Of a DNA stretch of 64,000 nucleotides, positions 1 to 13,011 are shown piece after piece. Below the pieces are notes generated by a model, which did not search any database, was not told the DNA's origin, and saw nothing but the letters and a program-made list of their open reading frames with translations. Within the stretch, counting starts at the first letter, position 1, and every line of letters starts with the position of its first letter. Source of the stretch: Pseudoluteimonas sp047602125 (GTDB taxonomy: Bacteria; Pseudomonadota; Gammaproteobacteria; Xanthomonadales; Xanthomonadaceae); NCBI GenBank assembly GCA_047602125.1, contig JASGIB010000001.1:124001-188000 (forward strand), given 5' to 3'. Both the position numbers and the translations under genes were made by a program.

Positions 1-570
1 TTCGCGCGCGGTTCCGTCGGGCGCCCTCAACACCACGTGCAGGCCGGGTTGCGGGCGCAACACGTCGAAGATGTATTCGATCTTCCATAACGTATCGCGC
101 GTCACCTGCATGCCGTTGATCGATTCCAGCAGATCCCCGGGATGGACGCCCTGCTTTTGCGCATCGCTGCCCCGATCCACTTCTAGGATCATGCCTCGTT
201 CGCCCACGATGCCTGCCTCCCAGCCGTAATCCACGTCGATGTTCTGGAACGGGGGGATGAAATACGTATGCGAATCGTCGAAGTCCAGCGTGTATTGCGC
301 GATCGCCGCCAGTGCTTCGCCATTCGAGTGCGCCGCATCGATTCGCTGCCTCGCGGCCGTTGCCATCGCAGCGGGATCCCTGCCTGCGAAGGCAGGGTCG
401 TAATAATTTTCCCGGATCTCGCGTACTACATCCTCGAACATGCCCTGGAGGCGTTGGCGGTCGGCTTCGCGCATCTTGCCCGGGGCCCCTTGCGCGAGCG
501 CAAGAGATGCGGGAATGCAAAGGCACAGCCATAGCCATGCGATGAAACGCTTCCCGTTCGGTTTCGACAT
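1..570 (-). CDS. S41/PDZ-type secreted protease, N-terminal part (cut by window edge)
   Basis: The reading frame runs from ATG at 570 leftwards to base 1 without a stop, giving 190 residues of a protein that continues outside the window. It opens with a signal peptide (Lys/Arg near residues 4-8, a Trp/Leu/Cys-rich hydrophobic core, Ala-rich cleavage region near 28-33). An N-terminal helical segment with a Tyr-Tyr-Asp-Pro stretch follows, and then a PDZ-like domain at about residues 110-190 (a Gly-Asp-Leu-Leu carboxylate-loop-like segment, then Ile-Asn-Gly). This order of signal, N-domain and PDZ is that of S41 C-terminal-processing or tail-specific peptidases; the catalytic part is not visible, so the peptidase assignment is inferred. 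Probably periplasmic or surface located. Confidence 0.7.
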   Translation of the reverse strand, partial: MSKPNGKRFIAWLWLCLCIPASLALAQGAPGKMREADRQRLQGMFEDVVREIRENYYDPAFAGRDPAAMATAARQRIDAAHSNGEALAAIAQYTLDFDDSHTYFIPPFQNIDVDYGWEAGIVGERGMILEVDRGSDAQKQGVHPGDLLESINGMQVTRDTLWKIEYIFDVLRPQPGLHVVLRAPDGTARE

Positions 571-644
571 GACCGCCCCAGTGCCTTCGACAACCCGAGC
601 CCCCCAGCATCTTAACGGCTCGCCGGTAGAGCGGCATGCGCCAC

Positions 645-673
645 GAAAAAGGCGGCCATCGGCCGCCTTTTTC
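645..673 (-). terminator. Rho-independent terminator of clpA
   Basis: A perfect 7-bp inverted repeat (GGCGGCC ... GGCCGCC) with a 3-nt loop is flanked by A-runs on one side and T-runs on the other. It lies 20-45 bases past the clpA stop codon, so it should end the clpS-clpA transcript. Confidence 0.85.
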
Positions 674-690
674 GTTCCCGCGAATCGCCG

Positions 691-2967
<2,277 letters not shown>

Positions 2968-3034
2968 GGACGTGAACCTCCGGAAAGCGATGGTCACGAT
3001 GTGGGGGCGGCCACCGCCCCGGCACAAGTCCTTT

Positions 3035-3355
3035 CTACCCCTTTTCCATCGTGCACAGCAGCGGGTGCTGGTTCAGCCTTGAATATTCGTTCACCTGCGC
3101 CACCTTGGATTCGGCCACCTCGCGGGTATACAGCCCGCAGACGCCGCGGCCGCGGGTATGGACGTGGAGCATGACCTGGGTGGCGCGCTCGATGTCCATG
3201 GCGAAGAAGCGCACCAGCACCTCGACCACGAAGTCCATCGGGGTGTAGTCGTCGTTGAGCAGCAGCACGCTGTACAGCGGCGGCCTCGCCAGTTCGGGCT
3301 TGGCGGTTTCCACCGCAAGGCCGTGTCCGTGTTCGTGGTCATGTTCGGTGGGCAT
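3035..3355 (-). CDS. clpS: ClpS, adaptor for the ClpAP protease (N-end rule)
   Basis: Small adaptor (106 aa) that binds N-terminal Leu, Phe, Trp or Tyr of substrates and hands them to ClpA. The core signature LLNDDYTPMDFVVEVL is present at about residues 31-46, preceded by a flexible His/Glu-rich tail, followed by the conserved pattern of a histidine and a Gly-Val-Cys-Gly stretch and a Glu-Val-Ala-Glu segment lining the N-degron pocket. It is the first gene of a two-gene operon with clpA. Confidence 0.95.
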   Translation of the reverse strand: MPTEHDHEHGHGLAVETAKPELARPPLYSVLLLNDDYTPMDFVVEVLVRFFAMDIERATQVMLHVHTRGRGVCGLYTREVAESKVAQVNEYSRLNQHPLLCTMEKG

Positions 3356-3457
3356 GCGTCCATTTTACAGGCCGGCGCCGCGCGGGCGGTGATGGACGCC
3401 GCCGCCGCGAGCCCGGACAATGCAGCGGGCATTCCAGCCCGAACCGCGGAGCACGCC

Positions 3458-3940
3458 ATGAACCGCACGCCCGTCCTCGCCGCCATCGCCCTTGCCGCGG
3501 GTTGCGTCCTTGCCCCCGGCCATGCCCGCGCCGCCGACGCCACGATCGAATCGCTGCTCCAGCAGTCCAACACGCCCTTCGAGGTCGACAAGGACGGCGA
3601 TTACAAGATCGTGATCGAATGGAACAAGGAAAAGCGCTCGCAATTGGTCTACGTCGGCGGCACGCCGGAAACCTTCGCCGGGATGCCGGTGTACGACGTG
3701 TTCTCCCCCGCGCTCGAGGCGGGCGAAAACGGTCTGGATGCAGAAGACGCCAACGCCTTGCTGAAGGCCAGCGGCGGCCTCAAGCTCGGCGCCTGGGAAC
3801 TGCGCGGAGATGGCGCGTATTACGCGGTCAAGGTGCCGGCGGGCAAGCTGACCGCCGAGCAGTTCGACAAGATCCTGTCGCTGGCCGCGGAAACCGCGGA
3901 CAACTTCGAGCTGGAACATTCGAAGTCGGACGATCTCTGA
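3458..3940 (+). CDS. Exported protein of unknown function, possibly YbjN-like
   Basis: A 160-residue protein with a clear Sec signal peptide (MNRT, hydrophobic Ala/Val/Leu core, probable cleavage after AHARA near residue 25). The mature part is acidic and contains a DKDGDYKIVIEW strand near residues 48-59 and a C-terminal helix rich in Glu/Asp. The pattern of alternating strands and a final helix is reminiscent of YbjN or type III chaperone-like folds, but this is a weak resemblance and I assign no function. I chose ATG 3458 since the longer frame upstream would run through clpS antisense DNA and lose the signal peptide. It starts 102 bp from the divergent clpS start, and its stop lies 3 bp before the nudJ start, so it may be cotranscribed with nudJ-mnmA-hflD. 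Confidence 0.7.
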   Translation: MNRTPVLAAIALAAGCVLAPGHARAADATIESLLQQSNTPFEVDKDGDYKIVIEWNKEKRSQLVYVGGTPETFAGMPVYDVFSPALEAGENGLDAEDANALLKASGGLKLGAWELRGDGAYYAVKVPAGKLTAEQFDKILSLAAETADNFELEHSKSDDL

Positions 3941-3943
3941 GCA

Positions 3944-4408
3944 GTGAGTTACCGCGAAGGACGCTTCTGGCAGCCCGATGTCACCGTCGCCACCGTGGTG
4001 GCGCGCGACGGGCAACTGCTGATGGTCGAGGAACGCGTGTCGGGCCAGTTGGTGCTGAACCAGCCTGCCGGGCACCTCGAACCGGACGAAAGCCTGGCCG
4101 AAGCGGCCTTGCGCGAAACCCGCGAGGAAACCGGCTGGGACGTGCGCCTGACCGCATTCGTCGGCGCCTACCAGTGGAAGGCGCCAGAGACCGGGCGCCA
4201 CTACCTGCGCTTCGCCTTTGCCGCCGAACCGGAATTGCACGACCCCGCGCGCCGGCTCGACGAAGGCATCGTGCGCGCGTTCTGGGCGACACCTTCGGAA
4301 CTGCTGGCCATGCGCGAACGCCACCGCAGCCCGCTGGTGGCGAAGGTGGTCGAGGACTTCCTCGCTGGTCGCCGGCATCCGCTCGAACTCGCGCAGCAGC
4401 TGGCATGA
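3944..4408 (+). CDS. nudJ: Nudix hydrolase NudJ (phosphatase)
   Basis: Nudix family pyrophosphohydrolase/phosphatase of 154 aa; E. coli NudJ acts on thiamine pyrophosphates and nucleotides. The Nudix box GX5EX7REUXEEXGU is complete at residues 43-65 (Gly43, Glu49, Arg58-Glu-Thr-Arg-Glu-Glu-Thr-Gly). The start is GTG at 3944; no in-frame ATG is nearby. The gene overlaps mnmA by 4 bp (ATGA). The order nudJ-mnmA-hflD is the same as in E. coli, which supports the NudJ assignment over other Nudix paralogues. Substrate range cannot be judged from the sequence. Confidence 0.88.
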   Translation: MSYREGRFWQPDVTVATVVARDGQLLMVEERVSGQLVLNQPAGHLEPDESLAEAALRETREETGWDVRLTAFVGAYQWKAPETGRHYLRFAFAAEPELHDPARRLDEGIVRAFWATPSELLAMRERHRSPLVAKVVEDFLAGRRHPLELAQQLA

Positions 4409-5517
4409 GCGCGGGCAAGGTACTGGTCGGCATGTCCGGCGGCGTGGATTCGTCGGTCGCCGCGCTGTTGCTGCAACGCGACGGCGTCGATGTCGCCGGC
4501 CTGTTCATGCGCAACTGGAACGACGACGGCCAGGGCGACTGCCGCGCGGAAGACGACCGCCGCGATGCGGTCGCGGTCTGTGGCCGGCTCGGCATCCCGA
4601 TCCATTTCCGCGATTTCTCGCGCGAATACTGGGACGGCGTCTTCTCGCACTTCCTCGCCGAATACGCCGCCGGGCGCACGCCCAACCCCGACGTGCTGTG
4701 CAACCGCGAGATCAAGTTCAAGCATTTCCTCGACGCCGCGCGGGACCTCGGTGCAGCGCAGATCGCGACCGGCCACTACGCCCGCGTCGGGCGCGAAGGC
4801 GGGACTTTCCGGTTGCTGCGCGCGCTCGACCGCGGCAAGGACCAGAGCTATTTCCTGCACCAGCTCGGGCAGGCGCAGCTCGCCGCCACGCGCTTCCCGC
4901 TCGGCGAATTGCACAAGGACGAGGTTCGCCGCATCGCCGCCGAAGCCGGCCTGCCGACCGCGGCGAAGAAGGATTCCACCGGCATCTGCTTCATCGGCGA
5001 ACGCGATTTCCGCGAATTCCTGTCGCAGTACCTGCCGATGCGCGCAGGCGAGATCCGCACGCCCGACGGCGCACGCATTGGCGAACATCCCGGTACCTTC
5101 TTCTATACCCTGGGCCAGCGCGAGGGACTGCAGCTCGGCGGCGTGCGCGGCCGCCCGCAGGCGCCATGGTTCGTGGTCGGCAAGGACGTGGCGAACAACA
5201 TCCTCTACGTCGACCAGGGACACGACAGCCCCTGGCTGCAATCGCGCGCGCTGTGGTCGGAGCCGGTGCACTGGATCGCCGGCGCACCGCCCGCCTCGCG
5301 TTTCGCCTGCACCGCGCAGACGCGCTATCGCCAGCCGGACGAAGCCTGCGACGTGTTCGTGCTTGACGATGGCGCGGTGGAGGTGCGTTTCGCCGGCCCG
5401 CAACGCGCTGTCACGCCGGGGCAATCGCTGGTGCTGTACGCCGGCGATACCTGCCTCGGCGGCGGCGTGATCGAACGCACCGACGCCCCGCCCCTCGCCG
5501 CGGACGCTGCCGCATGA
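4405..5517 (+). CDS. mnmA: tRNA-specific 2-thiouridylase MnmA
   Basis: Thiolates U34 of tRNA-Lys, -Glu and -Gln, using ATP and sulfur relayed by the Tus system. The 370-residue protein has the PP-loop SGGVDSS at residues 11-17, and the two catalytic cysteines are Cys99 (in NPDVLCNREIKF) and Cys195 (in DSTGICFIGERDF). The C-terminal beta-barrel region ends with the usual GQ-x-LVLY-like segment. The start ATG overlaps the nudJ stop by 4 bp and its own stop overlaps the hflD start by 4 bp, so translation of the three genes is probably coupled. Confidence 0.97.
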   Translation: MSAGKVLVGMSGGVDSSVAALLLQRDGVDVAGLFMRNWNDDGQGDCRAEDDRRDAVAVCGRLGIPIHFRDFSREYWDGVFSHFLAEYAAGRTPNPDVLCNREIKFKHFLDAARDLGAAQIATGHYARVGREGGTFRLLRALDRGKDQSYFLHQLGQAQLAATRFPLGELHKDEVRRIAAEAGLPTAAKKDSTGICFIGERDFREFLSQYLPMRAGEIRTPDGARIGEHPGTFFYTLGQREGLQLGGVRGRPQAPWFVVGKDVANNILYVDQGHDSPWLQSRALWSEPVHWIAGAPPASRFACTAQTRYRQPDEACDVFVLDDGAVEVRFAGPQRAVTPGQSLVLYAGDTCLGGGVIERTDAPPLAADAAA

Positions 5518-6122
5518 GCGCGTTCGAAGACCGCCTGCTCGCGTTCGCAGGCATGACCCAGGCGCTGGCGCAGGTGCGGCGCCTCGCCGATACCGGCCAG
5601 GCCGATGGCGCGCACCTGCAGCCGCTGGTCGAAAGCGTGTTCCGCATCGATGCGGAAACGCCGGCTGCGGTTTATGGCGGGGTTTCCGCGGTCGCGCCGG
5701 GGCTGCGCATCCTGCGCGCGCACTTCTCCAACCAGGCGCGCGATCCCGTGTTGCCGCGGCTGGCACTGGCGCTGCTGCAGGTGGAACGGCATTTCGTCGC
5801 CGATGACGAGGCGGTGCGTGGTGTACGCGGCGGCATCGAAGCCCTTCTGCCCGCAGCGCAGGCGCATGGCCCGCTCGATCGCGAGGTGATGGCCGGGCTT
5901 GCCAAGGTTTACGTCGAGCACATCAGCCCGCTGCGGCCGCGGATCATGGTGCAGGGCAATCCGCACTACCTCGCCCAGGGCGACCTCGTCGGCGAGGTGC
6001 GCGCCGCCCTGCTCGCTGGATTGCGTTCGGCGGTGCTGTGGCGCCAGCTCGACGGAACGCTCTGGGATTTCCTGCTGCGCAAGCGCGCGGTGCTGGCCGG
6101 GATCGATGCGTTGCTGGCCTAG
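5514..6122 (+). CDS. hflD: HflD, high-frequency-lysogenization protein homologue
   Basis: A 202-residue, mostly helical protein of the HflD (YcfC) family. In E. coli HflD binds phage lambda CII and sits peripherally on the inner membrane; the normal cellular role is not settled. The assignment rests on length, helical composition (SAFEDRLLAFAGMTQAL at the N-terminus, LYRP-like segments replaced here by LRPRIMVQG) and above all on the conserved position directly after mnmA with an ATGA overlap. In E. coli purB follows, but here the convergent PIN-domain gene begins instead, with the two stop codons overlapping at 6119-6122. Confidence 0.88.
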   Translation: MSAFEDRLLAFAGMTQALAQVRRLADTGQADGAHLQPLVESVFRIDAETPAAVYGGVSAVAPGLRILRAHFSNQARDPVLPRLALALLQVERHFVADDEAVRGVRGGIEALLPAAQAHGPLDREVMAGLAKVYVEHISPLRPRIMVQGNPHYLAQGDLVGEVRAALLAGLRSAVLWRQLDGTLWDFLLRKRAVLAGIDALLA

Positions 6123-6517
6123 GCCGCCGGCACGATCACCTTCAGCCCCTTGAAATAGTCGCGGTGCAGCGCGGTGTCGAAGGTGACCAGGCCATCGCAT
6201 TGCATCAACGCGTGCGCACCCACCAGGAAATCGGCGATCGGGCGGTCTTCCCCGGTGCGCTGTCGATGGCGCCTGTGCATTTCTCCCGCGCGCAGCGCGG
6301 ATTTGGCCTCGAGCGGCTGGAAATGGACGCCCATTTCCTCCAGCGCGGCGAGTGCGTCGGCGCCGTTGCGCAGCGCCGCGCAGACCTGCGCCAATGCCGC
6401 ATCGCAGACGACGACGCGGCCGCTGCCCAGCGACTGCCGCAGGCATGCTTCCACCGCGTCGGCGCGTGGGCCGTCGGCCAGCAGCTCGACCAATACCGGG
6501 GCGTCGACGGCGATCAT
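6119..6517 (-). CDS. PIN-domain ribonuclease toxin (VapC-like)
   Basis: A 132-residue PIN-domain protein, the expected size for VapC toxins, which cleave tRNA or rRNA when free of antitoxin. The first strand carries the catalytic Asp in IAVDAPVLVELL (Asp5); an acidic Glu follows near residue 24, and the C-terminal half has the conserved ADFLVGAHA and a later Asp in VTFDTAL. It overlaps the upstream antitoxin gene by 4 bp (ATGA), antitoxin first, as in most type II modules. The substrate is unknown. It is convergent with hflD with stops overlapping. Confidence 0.82.
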   Translation of the reverse strand: MIAVDAPVLVELLADGPRADAVEACLRQSLGSGRVVVCDAALAQVCAALRNGADALAALEEMGVHFQPLEAKSALRAGEMHRRHRQRTGEDRPIADFLVGAHALMQCDGLVTFDTALHRDYFKGLKVIVPAA

Positions 6518-6720
6518 CCGCTCCCGCCCTTGCCTGGCGCGGCGGCTTCCAGCGCGAACTTGCCGCGAACGCGCGAAATCGCGTCGTCCACGTTCTTGCG
6601 CAGGATGATGCGGCCGCCTTCCAGTTCCACCTTCAGCGTGGTGCCCTTGGTCAAACCCAGCGCATCGCGCACCGCCTTGGGCAGGGTGATCTGGCCGCGT
6701 TCGGCCACCGTGGCTTCCAT
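6514..6720 (-). CDS. AbrB/MazE/SpoVT-family antitoxin
   Basis: A 68-residue swapped-hairpin DNA-binding antitoxin. The N-terminus MEATVAERGQITLPKAVRDA is the AbrB/VagC signature, followed by LGLTKGTTLKVELEGG and IILRK strands; the C-terminal tail, which would wrap the PIN toxin, is Gly/Lys/Ala-rich. I start at ATG 6720 because GGAGG lies 7 bases upstream; the longer frame would run into the promoter. A near-palindrome at about 6741-6764 upstream is a likely autoregulatory operator. The gene overlaps the toxin gene by 4 bp. Confidence 0.85.
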   Translation of the reverse strand: MEATVAERGQITLPKAVRDALGLTKGTTLKVELEGGRIILRKNVDDAISRVRGKFALEAAAPGKGGSG

Positions 6721-6740
6721 GGCACCCTCCGCCGGAAACA

Positions 6741-6764
6741 AGTATGCAAGGAACATACATACTT
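6741..6764. promoter_or_regulatory. Candidate operator of the toxin-antitoxin module
   Basis: An imperfect inverted repeat, AGTATG-N7-CATACATACT, lies 21-44 bases before the antitoxin start and in the space shared with the divergent aconitase gene. AbrB-type antitoxins usually bind such repeats to repress their own promoter. The assignment is from position and symmetry only. Confidence 0.45.
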
Positions 6765-6862
6765 TTCCCGTCATATTCAATCTGGCATACTAGTCGCCTG
6801 CCCGACGGATCAGTCGGACAATCCCAAGCCAAGGCCCCTGCGCCCCGCCACCGGAGTTCCCC

Positions 6863-9625
<2,763 letters not shown>

Positions 9626-9645
9626 GCGTTCCGATCCGGCGGGAA

Positions 9646-9675
9646 CCGAAGGCGGCCGAAAGGCCGCCTTTTCGT
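9646..9675 (+). terminator. Terminator of acnA
   Basis: Stem GGCGGCC / GGCCGCC with a 4-nt GAAA loop is followed by TTTTCGTT, 25 bases after the acnA stop. The stem would also serve the convergent lipoprotein gene ending at 9680. Confidence 0.85.
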
Positions 9676-9679
9676 TGCC

Positions 9680-10150
9680 TCAGAGCCTGGGTTTCCAGTT
9701 CGCGCTCAGCAGCTTCCATTCGCCATCGACCAGCCGCCAGCCGGTTTCGACCTCGTAGACCTGGCCACTGTCGGGCAGCAGTCCACCCGATCCGCCGGTG
9801 GCGAGCACGCTGAAGCGCGCGACCGCATCGCGTTCGCCGCGCAGTTCCACCGTCGCCGGGCCGAGCTTCGCCGAGACGTTGCGGTATCGCAGGAACATCG
9901 CCGCCGCGAGTTGCCGCGCGCCACGCTTGTCGAGTCCTTCGTTTCCGACGAAATCCTCGGCGACCAGGTCGTCGATGGCGCCGGCGTCGCGCGCATCGAC
10001 GGCTTCCTGCATCGCGCCGATCTGGTCCCGTACCGCCTGTTCCGGGGAAGCATGGGAGCAGGCGCCGACGAGCAGGCACGCGGCAAGGACCAACCATGCA
10101 GGGAACCATGGCGCGATTCGCGCGATTCGATGTTGCGTTGCGGCAAACAC
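9680..10150 (-). CDS. Putative lipoprotein with an NTF2/SnoaL-like domain
   Basis: A 156-residue protein with a lipoprotein signal peptide: hydrophobic stretch at about 13-30 and lipobox LVGAC with the acylated Cys at residue 31. The mature part begins with a helix (PEQAVRDQIGAMQEAVDARD) and has the alternating strand pattern and ending (VYEVETGWRLVDGEWKLLSANW) typical of cone-shaped NTF2-like/DUF4440 domains, where such a domain often binds a small ligand. No catalytic residues can be named. It is convergent with acnA and divergent from rpfB (98 bp between starts). Confidence 0.7.
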   Translation of the reverse strand: MFAATQHRIARIAPWFPAWLVLAACLLVGACSHASPEQAVRDQIGAMQEAVDARDAGAIDDLVAEDFVGNEGLDKRGARQLAAAMFLRYRNVSAKLGPATVELRGERDAVARFSVLATGGSGGLLPDSGQVYEVETGWRLVDGEWKLLSANWKPRL

Positions 10151-10248
10151 GATGTTTTTCGCCTTGTCAGTGCACCGACCCTATGCTCAAATCCTAGCGC
10201 AACCGTACGCGTCCGCATCGTGCGGCGCGGCGGCGGGGGAGATCGCGC

Positions 10249-11928
10249 ATGAGCCTGGAACGTCCATGGCTGGACAACTATCCGTCGGGCGTTCCGGCCG
10301 GGATCGACATCGACGAATACCCGTCCATCGTGGCCGTGCTCGATCGCGCGACCGTGGACTACCGCGACCGACCCGCGTTCACGAATTTCGGCAAGTCGCT
10401 GAGCTACGCCGACATCGACCGCCTCAGCCGCCAGTTCGCCGCCTACCTGCTCGGCGAGCTGGAGCTGAAGAAGGGCGACCGCGTCGCGATCATGATGCCG
10501 AACTGCCTGCAGTATCCGGTCGCGATCTTCGGCGTGCTGCGCGCGGGCCTGACCGTCGTGAACGTCAACCCGATGTACACCGCGCGCGAGCTTCGGCACC
10601 AGCTCGAGGATTCCGGTGCGCGCGTGATCGTGGTGCTCGACAACTTCGGCAGCACCGTGCAGGAAGTGCTGGAACACGTGCCGAACGTGCGCGCCATCAC
10701 CACCGGCATCGGCGACATGCTCGGTTTCCCCAAGGGCGCCATCATCAATTTCGTGCTCAAGCACGTGAAGAAGATGGTTCCCGACTACCGCATCGAGGGC
10801 GCGGTGCGCTTCCGCGACGCACTCACCCTCGGGCAGATGCATGCGCTGCCCGGGATCGCGATCGGCCACGAGGACATCGCCTTCCTGCAGTACACCGGCG
10901 GTACCACCGGCGTGGCCAAGGGCGCGATGCTGACCCACGCCAACATGGTCGCGAACATGCAGCAGGTCGGCGCGTGGATCACGACGCAACTCGACCGCGG
11001 CAACGAAGTGGCCATCGCAGCGTTGCCGCTGTACCACATCTTCTCGCTCACAGCCTGCGCCATGGTGTTCATGCGCATCGGCGCGAACAGCATCCTGGTC
11101 ACGAATCCGCGCGACATGCAGGAGTTCGTGAAGTTGCTGAAATCGGTGCCGTTCTCGATCCTGCCCGGCGTCAACACCTTGTTCAACGGCCTGCTCAATA
11201 CCCCGGGTTTCGAACAACTGGATTTCTCGCACCTCAAGGTGACGCTGGGCGGCGGCATGGCCGTGCAGCGCGCGGTCGCGGAGAAGTGGAAGCAGGTCAC
11301 CGGTTGCACCCTCGCCGAGGCCTACGGGCTGACCGAAACCTCGCCTGGCGTGTGCATCAACCCGCTCGACCTGAAGGATTACAACGGCTCGATCGGCCTG
11401 CCCTTGCCCTCCACCGACGTCTGCGTGAAGGACGACGACGGCAAGCTGGTGCCGACTGGCGGGATCGGCGAACTCTGCGTGAAGGGCCCGCAGGTGATGA
11501 AGGGCTACTGGCAGCGCCCGGAGGAAACCGCGAAGGTCATTGATGCCGACGGCTGGCTGCACACCGGCGACATGGCGCGGATGGACGAGCGCGGCTACTT
11601 CTACATCGTCGACCGCAAGAAGGACATGATCCTGGTCTCGGGGTTCAACGTGTACCCGAACGAGGTCGAGGACGTGGTCGCGATGATGCCCGGCGTGCTG
11701 GAGGTCGCGGCCATCGGCGTGCCAGATGACAAGTCCGGCGAGGCGGTGAAGGTCTTCATCGTGCGCAAGGACCCGGCGCTGACCGCCGAGCAGGTCAAGG
11801 CTTTCTGCCGGGAAAACCTGACCGGCTACAAGCTGCCGAAATACATCGAATTCCGGGAATCCCTGCCCAAGAGCAACGTCGGCAAGATCCTGCGCAAGGA
11901 GTTGCGGGAACCCGCCGCCCAGACCTGA
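10249..11928 (+). CDS. rpfB: Long-chain fatty-acid-CoA ligase RpfB (FadD family)
   Basis: Activates free fatty acids to acyl-CoA via acyl-AMP. In Xanthomonas RpfB also clears the diffusible signal factor DSF, a medium-chain cis-2-unsaturated fatty acid, by feeding it to beta-oxidation. The 559-residue protein carries the AMP-binding P-loop YTGGTTGVAKGA at about residues 213-224, the adenine motif AYGLTETSPG and the C-terminal hinge and lysine region YFYIVDRKKDMI plus PKSNVGKILRKEL. The start ATG is preceded by GGGGGAGA. Its place between rpfA and rpfF on the same strand identifies it as rpfB rather than a generic fadD. Confidence 0.93.
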   Translation: MSLERPWLDNYPSGVPAGIDIDEYPSIVAVLDRATVDYRDRPAFTNFGKSLSYADIDRLSRQFAAYLLGELELKKGDRVAIMMPNCLQYPVAIFGVLRAGLTVVNVNPMYTARELRHQLEDSGARVIVVLDNFGSTVQEVLEHVPNVRAITTGIGDMLGFPKGAIINFVLKHVKKMVPDYRIEGAVRFRDALTLGQMHALPGIAIGHEDIAFLQYTGGTTGVAKGAMLTHANMVANMQQVGAWITTQLDRGNEVAIAALPLYHIFSLTACAMVFMRIGANSILVTNPRDMQEFVKLLKSVPFSILPGVNTLFNGLLNTPGFEQLDFSHLKVTLGGGMAVQRAVAEKWKQVTGCTLAEAYGLTETSPGVCINPLDLKDYNGSIGLPLPSTDVCVKDDDGKLVPTGGIGELCVKGPQVMKGYWQRPEETAKVIDADGWLHTGDMARMDERGYFYIVDRKKDMILVSGFNVYPNEVEDVVAMMPGVLEVAAIGVPDDKSGEAVKVFIVRKDPALTAEQVKAFCRENLTGYKLPKYIEFRESLPKSNVGKILRKELREPAAQT

Positions 11929-12110
11929 GCCAGGAACCCGTCCGACCGGCCCGAACGGGAAATTGGCCCTTTTACGGCCATAACTGACTGAAAACGCTTG
12001 CAACGCGGCCTTTACTGGCGCATAGAAGCGTGGTCGGGCGCCCGTATCTCTTCCAATGGCCGCCATCCCCCGAGCCCGACCGGTCGCCTGGCGGCAGAGG
12101 GGACCTTTCC

Positions 12111-12983
12111 ATGAGCAGCATCGAACGCCTGCACCGTACGCGTGCATTTCCCACCATGAGGGTCGAATCCGATCCGTCCGGCGCAGAGCACTGGATGTAC
12201 ATGCATGCCGACATCCAGAACGGCACGCGGCCCTGTTTCCGCACCGCGCTCATGGACGACATGTGGAGTTTCCTGAGCTCGATCACCTTGCGCGAAAGCC
12301 AGCGCAAGCCCGGCGCGCTCCGCCATGTCGTGATCGCCTCGGACGCCAACGCGTTCAACCTCGGCGGCGACCTCGAGCTGTTCTCGCAACTGATCCGCGA
12401 CAACAACCGCGAACAGTTGCTGGCCTACGCCCGTCGCTGCGTGGACGGCGTGTACCACATCCACGCATCGCTCGGCGGCGACGTGCGCACCATCGCGCTG
12501 GTCCAGGGCGATGCGCTCGGCGGCGGCATGGAACTCGCCCTCGCCTGCCAGACCATCGTGGCCGAGGAAGGCGTGAGCATGGGCCTGCCGGAAGTGCTGT
12601 TCGGATTGTTCCCGGGCATGGGCGCCTATTCGTTCCTGTGCAAGCGCGTCACCCCGCAACTGGCCGAGAAGCTGATCCTCGATGGCAACATGCACAGCGC
12701 CGAGGAACTGCATGCCATGGGCATCGTCGATGTCGTGGTGCCCAAGGGCGAAGGCGAGGCGGCGGTGCAGGACATCATCCGCCAGCAGCAGCGGGCGCCG
12801 CATGCGCACCTTGCGCTGAACGCGGTGCGCAGCATCGCGCAGCCGGTCGGCTACGACGAACTCATGGGCATCACCGAAGTCTGGGTCGATACCGCGCTCG
12901 CGCTCGGCGACCGCTCGCTGCGCACCATGGACCGGATCGTGCGCGCCCAGACGCGTCGCGCGGGAGCCGAAGCCGCGGCCTGA
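12111..12983 (+). CDS. rpfF: DSF synthase RpfF (crotonase family)
   Basis: Makes the diffusible signal factor (cis-11-methyl-2-dodecenoic acid in Xanthomonas) from acyl-ACP by dehydratase and thioesterase activity. The 290-residue length equals that of characterised RpfF proteins. The two catalytic glutamates fall at Glu141 (in GGGMELALAC) and Glu161 (in GLPEVLFGLFPGMGA), the same numbers as in X. campestris RpfF. I start at ATG 12111, giving MSSIERLHR, since the upstream in-frame codons do not resemble the family. 182 bp separate it from rpfB, so it may have its own promoter. It is convergent with rpfC. Confidence 0.97.
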   Translation: MSSIERLHRTRAFPTMRVESDPSGAEHWMYMHADIQNGTRPCFRTALMDDMWSFLSSITLRESQRKPGALRHVVIASDANAFNLGGDLELFSQLIRDNNREQLLAYARRCVDGVYHIHASLGGDVRTIALVQGDALGGGMELALACQTIVAEEGVSMGLPEVLFGLFPGMGAYSFLCKRVTPQLAEKLILDGNMHSAEELHAMGIVDVVVPKGEGEAAVQDIIRQQQRAPHAHLALNAVRSIAQPVGYDELMGITEVWVDTALALGDRSLRTMDRIVRAQTRRAGAEAAA

Positions 12984-12986
12984 CCG

Positions 12987-13003
12987 GGAGGGACGTCCCC
13001 TCC
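12987..13003. terminator. Short hairpin between convergent rpfF and rpfC
   Basis: A GGAGG(G)/(C)CCTCC hairpin with an ACGTC loop fills most of the 28-bp gap between the two convergent stop codons. There is no strong T-run on either side, so its role as a two-way terminator is tentative. Confidence 0.4.
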
Positions 13004-13011
13004 TTCCTGGT

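Noticed and set aside
2968..3027. Upstream start (3027) for ClpA
   Set aside because: The added 20 residues are unconserved, and the ribosome site fits ATG 2967.
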